Shown: positions 36,487 through 46,065, counted from the stretch's first letter. The stretch is DNA of 64,000 bases from Burkholderiales bacterium (GCA_905339295.1 CAJPFI010000018.1:85149-149148); one strand, 5' to 3'. The notes: a model not told the origin generated them from the sequence alone. A program made the numbers and translations.

Positions 36487-37272
36487 ATGCGCATCGCCCT
36501 CGCCCTCGAGTACGACGGCCGCGGCTACTGCGGCTTCCAGTCGCAGCCGTCGGGTTGCGGCGTGCAGGACGCGCTCGAGCGGGCGCTGCGCGAGATCGGG
36601 CAACGCGACATCGCGGCGACCGCGGCGGGGCGCACCGACGCGGGCGTGCACGCGACGTCGCAGATCGTGCACGCCGACGTGCCGGACGACCGGCCGCTGA
36701 CCGCGTGGGTGCGCGGTGTCAACGCGCACCTTCCGGCGGCGGTCGCGGTGCTGTGGGCCCACCCGGTGGACGAAGCCTTCCACGCGCGTTTCTCGGCGAC
36801 GGCGCGGCACTACGCCTACCTGCTGCTGACGCGCCCCGAGCGGCCGGCGCTGCTTTCCGGCCGCGTCGGTTGGTATCATCGGCCGCTCGACCTCGACGCG
36901 GTGCGCGCGGGGGCGGCGCACCTCGTGGGCCTCCATGATTTCACGTCGTTCCGCGCGGCCGAATGCCAGGCGAAGTCGCCGATGAAGACGATCCGCCGTT
37001 TCGACGTGACCGCCGCCGGCGACCTCGTCCGCTTCGACATCTCGGCCGACGCGTTCCTGCACCACATGGTGCGCAACGTCGTCGGTGCGCTCGTGGCGGT
37101 CGGCGCGCGCAGGGCGCCGCCGTCGTGGATCGCCGAGCTCACCGCCGCGCGCGACCGGACGAAGGGTCCCGCGACGTTCGCGCCGGACGGCCTCTACTTC
37201 GCGGGCGCCGACTACGAGGCGCGCTTCGGACTGCCGCCGACGCGGCGCGACGTCGTGATCGCGGCGGCGTGA
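36487..37272 (+). CDS. truA: tRNA pseudouridine(38-40) synthase
   Basis: 261 aa. Makes pseudouridine at positions 38-40 of the tRNA anticodon arm. The catalytic Asp51 lies in AAGRTDAGVHA, preceded by LEYDGRGYCGFQ near the N-terminus. FHARFSATARHYAYLL and AFLHHMVRNVVG are further TruA blocks. The ATG at 36487 begins MRIALALEYDG, the expected start. trpF follows after four bases. In other proteobacteria truA follows fimV directly. Confidence 0.96.
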   Translation: MRIALALEYDGRGYCGFQSQPSGCGVQDALERALREIGQRDIAATAAGRTDAGVHATSQIVHADVPDDRPLTAWVRGVNAHLPAAVAVLWAHPVDEAFHARFSATARHYAYLLLTRPERPALLSGRVGWYHRPLDLDAVRAGAAHLVGLHDFTSFRAAECQAKSPMKTIRRFDVTAAGDLVRFDISADAFLHHMVRNVVGALVAVGARRAPPSWIAELTAARDRTKGPATFAPDGLYFAGADYEARFGLPPTRRDVVIAAA

Positions 37273-37276
37273 CGCG

Positions 37277-37933
37277 ATGCGCACGCGCGTCAAGATCTGC
37301 GGCATCACGCGCGTCGAGGATGCCCTCGCCGCCGCGCGCGCGGGCGCCGACGCGATCGGCCTCAACTTCTGGGCCGGCACGCCGAGGCGCGTCGATCACG
37401 GCCGGGCGCGGGACATCGCGACGACGCTGCCGCCGTTCGTCTCGGTCGTCGGCCTGTTCGTCGACCCGTCGCAGGACGAGGTGGCGGCCGCCCTCGACGC
37501 CGTGCCCCTGTCGGTCCTCCAGTTCCACGGCCGCGAGCCCGCCGCCTTCTGCCGCGCCTTCGGCCGCCCCTACCTCAAGGCCGTCGCGATGGCGCCCGGG
37601 GCCGATTTGCTAGAATCGCTGTCGCCGTATGACGACGCCGCGGGCGTGCTGCTCGATGCGCCGCCGTCGGGCGGATTGCCGGGCGGGACCGGCCGGACGT
37701 TCGACTGGGACCGCGTGCCTGCCGCGTTGCCGCTGCCGCTGGTGCTTTCCGGGGGGCTCTCCGCGGAAAACGTGGGCGAGGCGATCCGCCGGCTCGCGCC
37801 GTGGGCGGTGGACGTGTCCTCCGGCGTCGAGGCGCGGGACGCCGACGGCAGGCCGATCAGGGGAATCAAGGACGCGGCGCGCATCGCAGCGTTCATCGCC
37901 GAGGTACGCAATGCAGATGTACGACCTGCCTGA
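37277..37933 (+). CDS. trpF: Phosphoribosylanthranilate isomerase
   Basis: 218 aa TIM barrel. Amadori rearrangement in tryptophan synthesis. Catalytic Cys in KICGIT (residues 6-11), Asp in VGLFVDPS, substrate phosphate loops [13 protein letters not shown] and VDVSSGVE. Its 3' end overlaps trpB by 23 bases, so translation is coupled. It heads trpF-trpB-trpA; the trpEGDC genes are elsewhere. Confidence 0.96.
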   Translation: MRTRVKICGITRVEDALAAARAGADAIGLNFWAGTPRRVDHGRARDIATTLPPFVSVVGLFVDPSQDEVAAALDAVPLSVLQFHGREPAAFCRAFGRPYLKAVAMAPGADLLESLSPYDDAAGVLLDAPPSGGLPGGTGRTFDWDRVPAALPLPLVLSGGLSAENVGEAIRRLAPWAVDVSSGVEARDADGRPIRGIKDAARIAAFIAEVRNADVRPA

Positions 37934-39143
37934 CGCGCGCGGACATTTCGGCCCCTACGGCGGCACGTTCGTCGCCGAGACGCTGATCCGCGCCCTCGAC
38001 GAGCTGAAGGCGCAGTACGAGAGCGCCCGGCTCGACCCGGCGTTCGCGGCCGAGTTCGGGCGCGAGCTCAAGCACTACGTCGGTCGCCCGTCGCCGGTCT
38101 ACCACGCGGAACGCTGGTCGCGCGAGCTCGGCGGCGCGCAGATCTGGATGAAGCGCGAGGACCTGAACCACACCGGCGCACACAAGATCAACAACTGCAT
38201 CGGGCAGGCGCTGCTCGCGCGGAGGCTCGGCAAGCCGCGCGTGATCGCCGAGACCGGCGCGGGCCAGCACGGCGTCGCGACCGCGACGGTCGCCGCACGC
38301 TACGGCCTCGAGTGCGTCGTCTACATGGGCAGCGAGGACGTGAAGCGCCAGGCGCAGAACGTCTTTCGCATGAAGCTCCTCGGCGCGGAGGTCGTGGCGG
38401 TCGAATCGGGGTCGAAGACGCTCAAGGACGCGCTGAACGAGGCGATGCGCGACTGGGTCACCAACGTCGAGTCGACCTACTACATCATCGGCACCGTCGC
38501 GGGGCCGCACCCGTACCCGCTGATGGTCCGCGATTTCCAGTGCGTGATCGGCCGCGAGTGCCTGACGCAGATGCCCGAGGCCGCGGGGCGCCAGCCGGAC
38601 ATGGTGATCGCCTGCGTCGGCGGCGGCTCGAACGCGATGGGCATCTTCCATCCGTACATCGCGCACGAGCAGGTGAAGCTGGTCGGCGTGGAAGCCGCCG
38701 GCGAGGGACTCGCGAGCGGCTGGCACGCCGCCTCGCTCAGCGCGGGCCGGCCCGGCGTGCTGCACGGCAACCGCACCTACCTGCTGCAGAACGACGACGG
38801 GCAGATCCTCGAGACGCATTCGATCTCGGCGGGCCTCGACTACCCGGGCGTCGGCCCCGAGCACGCATGGCTCATGGACACGGGCCGCGCGCAGTACGTC
38901 GCGGTCACCGACGACGAGGCGCTCGCCGCGTTCCACACCTGCTGCCGCGTCGAGGGCATCATCCCGGCGCTCGAGTCGGCGCACGCGCTCGCGTACGCGG
39001 CCCGGGTCGCGCCGACGCTGCCGACGGACAGGATCCTCCTCGTCAGCCTTTCCGGGCGCGGCGACAAGGACATGAACACGGTGGCCGAGCGCTCCGGCCT
39101 CAGGTTCTACTGCCGGCCCGAGTGCGATCCTTCGCGCCGATGA
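37911..39143 (+). CDS. trpB: Tryptophan synthase beta subunit
   Basis: 410 aa. PLP enzyme joining indole and serine. The PLP Lys is in TGAHKINN near residue 90, indole tunnel and monovalent-cation residues follow, and the phosphate cradle is [10 protein letters not shown] near 240. The start is ATG at 37911 inside trpF, with GAGG upstream; a second ATG two codons later is possible. It functions as an alpha2beta2 complex with TrpA. Unusually for this pair, 96 bases separate it from trpA, and they hold a palindromic segment. Confidence 0.97.
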   Translation: MQMYDLPDARGHFGPYGGTFVAETLIRALDELKAQYESARLDPAFAAEFGRELKHYVGRPSPVYHAERWSRELGGAQIWMKREDLNHTGAHKINNCIGQALLARRLGKPRVIAETGAGQHGVATATVAARYGLECVVYMGSEDVKRQAQNVFRMKLLGAEVVAVESGSKTLKDALNEAMRDWVTNVESTYYIIGTVAGPHPYPLMVRDFQCVIGRECLTQMPEAAGRQPDMVIACVGGGSNAMGIFHPYIAHEQVKLVGVEAAGEGLASGWHAASLSAGRPGVLHGNRTYLLQNDDGQILETHSISAGLDYPGVGPEHAWLMDTGRAQYVAVTDDEALAAFHTCCRVEGIIPALESAHALAYAARVAPTLPTDRILLVSLSGRGDKDMNTVAERSGLRFYCRPECDPSRR

Positions 39144-39169
39144 GACTGCGAATCGACCGCTCGCGCCGT

Positions 39170-39234
39170 GCCCCGCCTTCCCGCCGGCGACGGGAGGCGT
39201 GCGACGCGACGACGCGCGTCGCGCGGGGCGGGGC
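39170..39234. repeat. Palindromic element between trpB and trpA
   Basis: An outer repeat GCCCCGCC/GGCGGGGC (39170-39177, 39227-39234) encloses two smaller structures: CCCG...CGGG, and a perfect hairpin GCGACGCG/CGCGTCGC (39201-39222). There is no T-run, so it is not a terminator. trpB and trpA are usually adjacent or overlapping, which suggests an inserted element. Its composition resembles the in-frame segments in asd, the S9 peptidase gene and the HAD gene. Confidence 0.5.
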
Positions 39235-39239
39235 CTGAC

Positions 39240-40058
39240 ATGAAGCGCATCGACGCGACCTTCGCGAGGCTGCGCGCCGCCGGCCGCACGGCGCTCATCC
39301 CCTACATCATGACGGGCGATCCGTCGCTCGAGGCGACGCTCGACGTGATGCGCGCGCTGGTCGCGAACGGGGCCGACGTGATCGAACTGGGCGTGCCCTT
39401 CTCCGACCCGATGGCCGACGGCCCGGTGATCCAGCGCGCGTCCGAGCGCGCGCTCGCGAAGCGCACCGGGTTGAAGGACGTGCTCGCGGTCGTCCGGCGC
39501 TTCCGCGCGAAGGACGCGACGACGCCGGTCGTGCTGATGGGTTACGCGAACCCGATCGAGGCGATGGGCGCGGCGGCGTTCGCCGACCATGCGCGCGACG
39601 CGGGCGTCGACGGCGTGCTGGTCGTCGACTATCCGCCGGAGGAGGCGGGCGAGTTCGCCGAGCGCCTGGGCAATCACGGGCTCGCGCCGATCTTCCTGCT
39701 GGCGCCGACCACGCCGGAAGCGCGCATCGACGCGGTCGCGGCGCTCGCGCGCGGCTACGTCTACTACGTGTCGCTCAAGGGCGTCACCGGCGCGGGTCAC
39801 CTCGACACCGCGGAGGTCGCGCGCAAGCTCGCCGAGATCCGGCGACACGTGACGCTGCCGGTCGGCGTCGGTTTCGGCATCCGCGACGTGGCGAGCGCCC
39901 AGGCGGTCGCGGCGTACGCCGACGCGGTCGTGATCGGCAGCCGCGTCATCCAGGAAATCGAAGGCGGCCCGCCGTCGGGCGCCGCCGCGCGCGCGGGCGC
40001 GTGGATCGCGACGATTCGCCGTGCGCTCGACGCGATGCCGGCCAAGCGGGCGGCGTAG
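39240..40058 (+). CDS. trpA: Tryptophan synthase alpha subunit
   Basis: 272 aa TIM barrel. Cleaves indole-3-glycerol phosphate to indole, which is channelled to TrpB. Catalytic Glu in [19 protein letters not shown] (split: [16 protein letters not shown]) and Asp in [10 protein letters not shown] are visible, together with SLKGVTGAG and GFGIRD. The ATG at 39240 gives the family start [11 protein letters not shown]. accD follows 26 bases later, a common proteobacterial arrangement. Confidence 0.97.
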   Translation: MKRIDATFARLRAAGRTALIPYIMTGDPSLEATLDVMRALVANGADVIELGVPFSDPMADGPVIQRASERALAKRTGLKDVLAVVRRFRAKDATTPVVLMGYANPIEAMGAAAFADHARDAGVDGVLVVDYPPEEAGEFAERLGNHGLAPIFLLAPTTPEARIDAVAALARGYVYYVSLKGVTGAGHLDTAEVARKLAEIRRHVTLPVGVGFGIRDVASAQAVAAYADAVVIGSRVIQEIEGGPPSGAAARAGAWIATIRRALDAMPAKRAA

Positions 40059-40084
40059 CCGCGAGGCCGCGGGGAGGGACCGGG

Positions 40085-40954
40085 ATGACCTGGCTGCAGA
40101 AACTCCTGCCACCGCGCATCAAGAGCACGCCCGGCGCGCGCAAGCAGGCGATGCCCGAGGGGCTCTGGGTCAAGTGCCCGGCCTGCGAGGCCGTCCTCTA
40201 CCGGACCGACCTCGAGAAGAACCTGAGCGTGTGCCCGAAGTGCGGGCACCACTCGCGCGTCGGGGCGCGCGTGCGCATCGACCAGCTGCTCGACGCCGAA
40301 GGTCGCTTCGAGATCGGCTCCGAGGTCGTGCCTATCGACTCGCTCAAGTTCAAGGACCAGAAGAAATACCCGGAACGCCTCGCCGCCGCGCTCGAGGACA
40401 CCGGCGAGACCGACGCGCTCGTCGTGATGCAGGGCAGCGTCGCGAGCGTTCCGCTCGTACTCGCGACGTTCGAGTTCGAGTTCATGGGGGGCTCGATGGG
40501 TTCGGTCGTCGGCGAGAGGTTCGTGCGCGGCGTGCGCGTCGCCTACGAGAACCGCGTCCCGTTCGTGTGCATCTCGGCGTCCGGCGGCGCGCGCATGCAG
40601 GAGGGCGTCAACTCGCTGTTCCAGATGGCGAAGACCACCGCGGCGCTGCAGGAGCTCGCGAAGGCGCGGCTGCCGTTCGTCTCGCTGCTGACCGACCCGA
40701 CGATGGGCGGCGTGTCGGCGTCGTTCGCGTTCGTCGCCGACCTCGTGATCGCCGAGCCCGGCGCGCTGATCGGCTTCGCCGGCCCGCGCGTGATCGAGCA
40801 GACGGTGCGCGAGAAGCTGCCCGAGGGATTCCAGCGCGCCGAGTTCCTGCTCGAGAAGGGCGCGATCGACATGATCCTCGACCGGCGCACGCTGCGCGAG
40901 GAGCTGCCGCGCCTGCTCGCGCTCCTGATGCGCGCTCCCGCGCCGGCCGCCTGA
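40085..40954 (+). CDS. accD: Acetyl-CoA carboxylase carboxyltransferase subunit beta
   Basis: 289 aa. Transfers carboxyl from biotin to acetyl-CoA, making malonyl-CoA with AccA. An N-terminal Cys4 zinc ribbon is at CPAC (near 32-35) and CPKC (near 51-54). The crotonase-like core shows [15 protein letters not shown] and [13 protein letters not shown], the oxyanion loops. The start ATG opens [10 protein letters not shown], typical of betaproteobacteria. It is part of trpFBA-accD-folC. Confidence 0.97.
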   Translation: MTWLQKLLPPRIKSTPGARKQAMPEGLWVKCPACEAVLYRTDLEKNLSVCPKCGHHSRVGARVRIDQLLDAEGRFEIGSEVVPIDSLKFKDQKKYPERLAAALEDTGETDALVVMQGSVASVPLVLATFEFEFMGGSMGSVVGERFVRGVRVAYENRVPFVCISASGGARMQEGVNSLFQMAKTTAALQELAKARLPFVSLLTDPTMGGVSASFAFVADLVIAEPGALIGFAGPRVIEQTVREKLPEGFQRAEFLLEKGAIDMILDRRTLREELPRLLALLMRAPAPAA

Positions 40955-40970
40955 CGCGCGCGCGAGCGTC

Positions 40971-41516
40971 GTGACGCCGCTCGCCTCCGACGGGCGCATC
41001 GCGATCCGCCGCTTCCTGCCGGGCGACCTCGGCGCGTTCTACGCGGCGGTCGACGAGTCGCGCGCGGCACTCGCGCCGTGGATGCCGTGGATGCATCCCG
41101 ACTACACGATCGCGGACACCGCCGATTGGCTCGCCGCGCGCGACGGCGAGTGGGACGCGGGCATCGACTTCAGCGTGCTCGTCGTCGACGCCGCGAACGG
41201 CGCGGTCCTCGGCGCGTCGGGGCTGAACCAGGTGAATCACGTGCACCGCTACGCGAACCTCGGCTACTGGGTGCGCACGTCGGCGGCGGGATGCGGCGTC
41301 GCGAGCGCCGCCGCGCGGCTGGTCGCGCGCTGGGCGTTCGCGTCGGCCGAGTTCGGCCGCGCCGAGATCGTCGCGATGCGCGCGAACCGGGCGAGCTGCC
41401 GCGCCGCCGAGAAATCGGGTGCGCGCTTCGAAGGCGTCGCGCGCAACCGGCTCCTGCTGCGCGGCGAATGGCACGACGCCGCGGTCTACGCGTTCGTCCC
41501 GGGAGACTTCGCCTGA
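40971..41516 (+). CDS. GNAT N-acetyltransferase (RimJ/RimL type)
   Basis: 181 aa starting at GTG 40971, with no better start. It has the acetyltransferase core of RimJ/RimL proteins: RFLPGDLGAFYAAV at the start, ANLGYWVRTSAAGCGVASAAA as the acetyl-CoA-binding strand and loop, and CRAAEKSGARFEGVARN. The target may be a ribosomal or other protein N-terminus, or a small molecule. It sits between accD and folC, which are normally direct neighbours, so it is an insertion into this operon. Its stop codon overlaps the folC start by four bases. Confidence 0.85.
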   Translation: MTPLASDGRIAIRRFLPGDLGAFYAAVDESRAALAPWMPWMHPDYTIADTADWLAARDGEWDAGIDFSVLVVDAANGAVLGASGLNQVNHVHRYANLGYWVRTSAAGCGVASAAARLVARWAFASAEFGRAEIVAMRANRASCRAAEKSGARFEGVARNRLLLRGEWHDAAVYAFVPGDFA

Positions 41517-42808
41517 ACGCCGCATCGCGCGCGGTCCGGCCGGGCGACCTCGCCGGCTGGCTCGCCTACCTCGAGACGCTCCATCCGAAGTCGATCGCGA
41601 TGGGGCTCGACCGCGTGCGCACCGTGCTCGCGCGGCTCGACGCGCGCATCGACGGCCCGGTCGTCACCGTCGCCGGCACCAACGGCAAGGGGTCGACCTG
41701 CGCGATGCTCGAGGCGATCCTGCGCGCGGCGGGCTACCGCACCGGGCTCTACACGTCGCCGCACCTCATGCGCTACAACGAACGCGTCCGTCTCGACGGG
41801 CGCGAGGCGGGCGACGCCGCGCTGATCGAGGCGCTCGGCATCGTGGAGGACGCGCGCACCAGCGTGGCGCCGGCCGTTCCGCTCACCTACTTCGAGTTCG
41901 GCACGCTCGCGGCCCTGCAGCTGTTCGCGCGCGGCTCGCCCGACGTCCTCGTGCTCGAGACCGGGCTGGGCGGGCGGCTCGACGCGGTCAACGTCGTCGA
42001 CGCCGACGTCGCGATCGTGACGAGCGTCGACCTCGACCACTGCGAGCTGCTGGGCGACACGCGCGAGGCGATCGGCGGAGAGAAGGCGGGCATCTTCCGG
42101 GCGGGCCGCCCGGCGATCTGCGGCGACGCCGATCCGCCACGCTCGCTCGTCGACGCTGCGGCGCGCATCGGTGCGCGCCTCGTCGTCGCGGGTCGCGATT
42201 TCGCGGCGATCGCCGAGGGAACGCAGTGGCGCTACCGCGGACCGGGCGGCGATCGCTACGGGCTGCCGCATCCCGCGCTGCGCGGAACCTACCAGCTCGG
42301 CAACGCCGCTTGCGCGATCGCGGCGATCGACGCGCTGCGCGACCGGCTGCCGGTGAGCGCGGGGGCGCTGCGCGCCGGGCTCGTCGGCGTCGAGTTGCCC
42401 GGCCGCTTCCAGGTGCTCCCGGGACGGCCGACGCGCGTGCTCGACGTCGCGCACAATCCGCAGGCCGCGCGCGCGCTCGCGGAGTGTCTCGCGTCGATGG
42501 GCTACCACCCGCGCACCCATGCCGTGTTCGGCATGCTGGCGGACAAGGACATCGACGGCGTCATCGCCGCCGTGCGCGACCGGATCGACCGCTGGTTCGT
42601 CGCGCCGCTGCCGGGCCCGCGCGGCGCGTCGGCGGAAACGCTCGCGGCGGCGCTCGCACGGGCGGGCGTTCCGGCGGCGCAGGTGCGCGCCGGACCGGAC
42701 ATCGCGAGCGCCTGGCGGTCGGCCTGCGACGCCGCGGGCGAGGCTGATAGAATCGTCGCCTTCGGTTCGTTCCTCACGGTGGCCGCCGCGCTGGCGGCGG
42801 ACCGTTGA
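41513..42808 (+). CDS. folC: Bifunctional folylpolyglutamate / dihydrofolate synthase
   Basis: 431 aa. Adds glutamate to folates. The P-loop is TVAGTNGKGST near residue 52, then YTSPHLMRYNER, LETGLGGRLDAVN and HNPQAAR. Sequence similarity begins at LAGWLAYLETLHP, close to 41549, yet no in-frame ATG, GTG or TTG exists upstream of it. The only candidate is CTG at 41513, in a CTGA overlap with the previous stop codon. It is preceded by GGGAG at a spacing of seven bases, a near-ideal ribosome site. The next in-frame ATG would remove the conserved N-terminus. Confidence 0.93.
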   Translation: MNAASRAVRPGDLAGWLAYLETLHPKSIAMGLDRVRTVLARLDARIDGPVVTVAGTNGKGSTCAMLEAILRAAGYRTGLYTSPHLMRYNERVRLDGREAGDAALIEALGIVEDARTSVAPAVPLTYFEFGTLAALQLFARGSPDVLVLETGLGGRLDAVNVVDADVAIVTSVDLDHCELLGDTREAIGGEKAGIFRAGRPAICGDADPPRSLVDAAARIGARLVVAGRDFAAIAEGTQWRYRGPGGDRYGLPHPALRGTYQLGNAACAIAAIDALRDRLPVSAGALRAGLVGVELPGRFQVLPGRPTRVLDVAHNPQAARALAECLASMGYHPRTHAVFGMLADKDIDGVIAAVRDRIDRWFVAPLPGPRGASAETLAAALARAGVPAAQVRAGPDIASAWRSACDAAGEADRIVAFGSFLTVAAALAADR

Positions 42809-42831
42809 CCCCGGCGAACCGCGGCAGACCG

Positions 42832-43551
42832 ATGGCCGACCCCGCCGACCTCAATCTCGACGAACTGAAGCGCCGCGGCCGCCGCCGCCTGATCGGCGCG
42901 GTCGTGCTCGCGCTCGTCGCCGCGATCGTGGTGCCGATGCTGCTCGAGAGCGAGCCGCGGCCGCTCGGCGAGGACGTGTCGGTCCGCATCCCGCCGGTCG
43001 ACGAAGGCAAGTTCGTGACCGGACTCGGCGACGCGCGTCCGCAACCCGAACCCGCGAAGACGGCGCCCTCCGTGTCACCCCCGTCCGCCCCCGCCGTGGC
43101 CGCGCCCGAGCCGCCCGTTGCGGCGGGCGGCGCCGCACCCGCGGCGTCGGCGGGGCAGGACGCCGCGGCGCGCAGGTCGCTCGCGGATGCCGAGAAGTCC
43201 GTGCTGTCGCCGGGCGCGCGCGCCGGCGCCGCGGAGCCCGTGCCGGAGGCGGCGACCGCCACGAAAGCCGCTGCGGCGCCTGCCAGGGCCGACGCGACGC
43301 CAAAGGCCGAGCCCGCGCGCAACGGGTTCGTCGTGCAGCTCGCGGCGTTCTCCGACGACAAGGGGGCGAACGCGCTCGGCAACAGGCTCAGGCGCGCCGG
43401 GTACGCCGCGTACACCGAGTCGCTCACGACCAGCCGCGGCACGCTGTGGCGCGTGCGCGTCGGGCCGTATCCGTCGCGCGAGGCCGCGGCGCAGGCGCGC
43501 GACAGGCTCAAAGGCGAGGGTCACGCCGGCATCGTCGTCCCGGCGAAGTAG
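42832..43551 (+). CDS. dedD: DedD-like SPOR-domain cell-division protein
   Basis: 239 aa. A basic N-terminus is followed by one membrane helix (about 19-38), a Pro/Ala-rich linker (about 60-165), and a C-terminal SPOR domain (about 168-239: FVVQLAAFSDDKGANAL ... LWRVRVGPYPSREAAA). SPOR domains bind glycan strands stripped of peptides at the septum. Gene order folC-dedD-cvpA-purF is conserved in proteobacteria and supports the call. The ATG at 42832 was chosen over a TTG nine codons upstream. Confidence 0.9.
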   Translation: MADPADLNLDELKRRGRRRLIGAVVLALVAAIVVPMLLESEPRPLGEDVSVRIPPVDEGKFVTGLGDARPQPEPAKTAPSVSPPSAPAVAAPEPPVAAGGAAPAASAGQDAAARRSLADAEKSVLSPGARAGAAEPVPEAATATKAAAAPARADATPKAEPARNGFVVQLAAFSDDKGANALGNRLRRAGYAAYTESLTTSRGTLWRVRVGPYPSREAAAQARDRLKGEGHAGIVVPAK

Positions 43552-43624
43552 GCGCCATGGCGCGCCCACGCCGGCCAGCGACGACGAACGCGCCTGTCAC
43601 GCCGTCCCTCGCCGGAAACCGGCC

Positions 43625-44161
43625 TTGACCGCTCTCGACGCCGCCGCGCTCGCGGTGGTCGCCCTGTCGATCGTGTTCGCGTACGCGCGCGGGATCATCC
43701 GTTCGCTCGTCGGGACCGCCGCGTGGATCGTCGGCTTCGTCGCCGCGTTCGCGCTCACGCCGGCGCTCGGCGCGGCGCTTCCGGCCATGCCCGACGCGCC
43801 GTTCGCACCCTATGTGATCGCGTTCATCGCGATCTTCGTCGCCGCCCTCGTCGTCGGCGCCCTCGTCGCGTGGCCGCTGCGCGCGGTCGTGCGCAAGTCG
43901 GGAATGGGATTCCTCGACGCGTCGCTCGGCGCGACGTTCGGCCTCGCGCGCGGCATCGCGCTCATGGTCGCGTTCGCGCTCGTCGCCGGCGTGTCCGGCA
44001 TCGCGCAGCGCGATTGGTGGCAGAATGCGTTCCTCGCGCCGTCCCTCGCGTCGTCCGCCATGGCCCTGCGGCCGTGGCTGCCGCACGCCTGGGCCGAGCG
44101 ACTCGATTTCTCGCCGGCGGGCCCGATGCGCGACGCGATTCGGCCCCCGGGAAAGGCCTGA
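43625..44161 (+). CDS. cvpA: CvpA-family inner membrane protein
   Basis: 178 aa with four hydrophobic helices. Typical family features are ALDAAALAVVALSIVFAYARG at the start (first helix, split here as LDAAALAVV and IVFAYARGIIRS) and FLDASLGATFGLARG before the last helix. The start is assigned to TTG at 43625 because no ATG or GTG fits; the ribosome site is weak. CvpA is linked to envelope homeostasis and, in E. coli, colicin V production. It precedes purF by four bases, as in most proteobacteria. Confidence 0.88.
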   Translation: MTALDAAALAVVALSIVFAYARGIIRSLVGTAAWIVGFVAAFALTPALGAALPAMPDAPFAPYVIAFIAIFVAALVVGALVAWPLRAVVRKSGMGFLDASLGATFGLARGIALMVAFALVAGVSGIAQRDWWQNAFLAPSLASSAMALRPWLPHAWAERLDFSPAGPMRDAIRPPGKA

Positions 44162-44165
44162 CGCC

Positions 44166-45671
44166 ATGTGCGGCATCGTCGGCGCCGTCTCGCACGCGCC
44201 GGTCAACCAGCTCCTGTACGACGCGCTCATGCTGCTGCAGCACCGCGGGCAGGACGCGGCCGGCATCGTCACGAGCGAGGGCAACGTCTTCCACATGCAC
44301 AAGGGGCCCGGCTACGTGCGCGACGTGTTCCGCACGCGCAACATGCGCGAGCTGACCGGCAGCGCGGGCATCGGCCACTGCCGCTACCCGACGGCGGGCA
44401 GCGCGTACTCCGACCTCGAGAGCCAACCGTTCTACGTCAACGCGCCGTTCGGCATCACGCTCGGCCACAACGGCAACCTCACGAACAGCGACGCGCTGAA
44501 GCGCGAGCTGTTCCAGCTCGACTTCCGCCACGTCAACACGAACAGCGACAGCGAGGTGCTGCTCAACGTCCTCGCGCTCGAGCTCGAGCGCGCCGCGCAG
44601 CACCACCGGCTCGATCCCGACGCGATCTTCCGCGCCGTGGCGGGCGTCCATCGGCGCTGCCGCGGCGCCTATGCGATCGTCGCGATGATCGCGGGATACG
44701 GCATGCTCGCGTTCCGCGATCCGTTCGGGATCCGGCCGCTCATCGTCGGCGTGAACGAGACGCTCGCCGGCCCCGAGTACATGGTCGCCTCGGAGTCGGT
44801 CGCGCTCGAGGCCTGCGGCTTCGGCGTGCTGCGCGACGTGGGGCCGGGCGAGGCGATCTACGTCGACTTCGCGGGGACGATGCACGCGCGCCAGTGCGCC
44901 GACGCGTCGCGGCTCGTGTCATGCATCTTCGAGTTCGTGTACCTCGCGCGCCCCGACAGCGTCATCGACGGGACGAGCGTCTACGAGTCGCGCATCCACA
45001 TGGGCGCGGAGCTCGCGCGGCGCATCCGCGCGATGCCCGAGGCGTCCGACGTCGACGTCGTGATCCCGATCCCGGACTCGAGCCGCCCCTCGGCGATGCA
45101 GCTCGCGAACGACCTCTCGCTCACCTACCGCGAGGGATTCGTGAAGAGCCGCTATGTCGGGCGCACGTTCATCATGCCGGGCCAGGCGATGCGCAAGAAG
45201 AGCGTGCGCCAGAAGCTGAACCCGATCGGCATGGAGTTCGACGGCAAGGTCGTGCTGCTCGTCGACGACTCGATCGTGCGCGGCACGACGTCGCGCGAGA
45301 TCGTCCAGATGGCGCGCGACTCGGGCGCGCGCAAGGTCTACTTCGCGTCGGCGAGCCCGCCGGTCCGCTACCCCAACGTCTACGGCATCGACATGCCGAC
45401 GCAGAACGAGCTGGTCGCGCACGGCCGGACCGAGGCGGAGGTCGCGCGGGAGATCGGCGCCGACCTGCTGATCTACCAGGACCTCGACGCGCTGAAGTCG
45501 GCGGTGCGCGCCGCGAATCCCCGCCTGGCGGATTTCGAGGCGTCGTGCTTCGACGGCCGCTACGTCACCGGCGACGTCACGCCCGAGTACCTCGCGCAGC
45601 TCGCGGGCGAGCGGACGGAAGGACGCGGCGAGCAGCCGCGGGACGACGACCGGGGCGCGTCCGCGGCGTAG
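44166..45671 (+). CDS. purF: Amidophosphoribosyltransferase
   Basis: 501 aa. First step of purine synthesis: PRPP plus glutamine to phosphoribosylamine. The nucleophile Cys2 of the N-terminal glutaminase is exposed after Met removal (MCGIVGAVSH), with HRGQDAAGI following. The C-terminal phosphoribosyltransferase domain has the PRPP loop VLLVDDSIVRGTTS near residue 365. There is no propeptide, as in the E. coli type. It ends the cvpA-purF unit and is followed by a small membrane protein gene and the metZ riboswitch. Confidence 0.97.
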   Translation: MCGIVGAVSHAPVNQLLYDALMLLQHRGQDAAGIVTSEGNVFHMHKGPGYVRDVFRTRNMRELTGSAGIGHCRYPTAGSAYSDLESQPFYVNAPFGITLGHNGNLTNSDALKRELFQLDFRHVNTNSDSEVLLNVLALELERAAQHHRLDPDAIFRAVAGVHRRCRGAYAIVAMIAGYGMLAFRDPFGIRPLIVGVNETLAGPEYMVASESVALEACGFGVLRDVGPGEAIYVDFAGTMHARQCADASRLVSCIFEFVYLARPDSVIDGTSVYESRIHMGAELARRIRAMPEASDVDVVIPIPDSSRPSAMQLANDLSLTYREGFVKSRYVGRTFIMPGQAMRKKSVRQKLNPIGMEFDGKVVLLVDDSIVRGTTSREIVQMARDSGARKVYFASASPPVRYPNVYGIDMPTQNELVAHGRTEAEVAREIGADLLIYQDLDALKSAVRAANPRLADFEASCFDGRYVTGDVTPEYLAQLAGERTEGRGEQPRDDDRGASAA

Positions 45672-45731
45672 GATGTCGGTGGATCCGGGCACCGCGCGCG
45701 GCGGGCGTCCGGGGGTGCGGGAGGGCGGGCG

Positions 45732-45917
45732 ATGCCGATCGAGATCTTCTTCCTGCTGGCGGCGCTGGTCGTGGTGATCGGGCTCGTCGTCTGGCGGCGC
45801 GACGTGAAGTCGGGCCGCGTCCGTCGTCCGGGGCGGGGTGCCGCCGATGCGACGACGATCGGCCGCATGTCGGGCCCCGGCGCGAACGCGACGCCGCGCA
45901 AGCGCGCCGACCGCTGA
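45732..45917 (+). CDS. Small single-helix membrane protein, function unknown
   Basis: 61 aa. One membrane helix (IEIFFLLAALVVVIGLVVW) and a basic, Gly/Arg-rich tail. A GGAGGGCGGGCG ribosome site precedes the ATG, and almost all third-codon bases are G or C, like real genes here. It lies 60 bases after purF and 53 before the SAM-II riboswitch. I do not recognise a family. It could be an assembly or anchor peptide, or a spurious frame. Confidence 0.5.
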   Translation: MPIEIFFLLAALVVVIGLVVWRRDVKSGRVRRPGRGAADATTIGRMSGPGANATPRKRADR

Positions 45918-45970
45918 CGGCGCGCGGCAGGGCCGGTTTGACGCCGCCGCGCGGCGGCGGTAGTATTTCG

Positions 45971-46030
45971 TCTGCGCCGATTTGAAGCTTCAGCTTGCGG
46001 GCGCATAACAAATGCCGCTAAAGCGAGGTT
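45971..46030 (+). ncRNA. SAM-II riboswitch upstream of metZ
   Basis: P1 pairs TGCGCC (45973-45978) with GGCGCA (46000-46005). The loop after P1 begins GATTTGA and the 3' part reads ATAACAAATG then GCTAAAG, the conserved blocks of the SAM-II class (compare the metX riboswitch of known structure, which has GATTTAA, TTGC, GATAAATG and GCTAAAA). GCTT (45987-45990) can pair with AAGC (46021-46024) as part of the pseudoknot. The position is right: it precedes a methionine-biosynthesis gene, and an intrinsic terminator follows. It senses S-adenosylmethionine and represses metZ. Confidence 0.85.
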
Positions 46031-46065
46031 CGCCTTGAGTCCGGGGATGCCGGGCCAGGGCACAC

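Noticed and set aside
39170..39234. Terminator between trpB and trpA
   Set aside because: The structure lacks a T-run, and trpA needs the same transcript.
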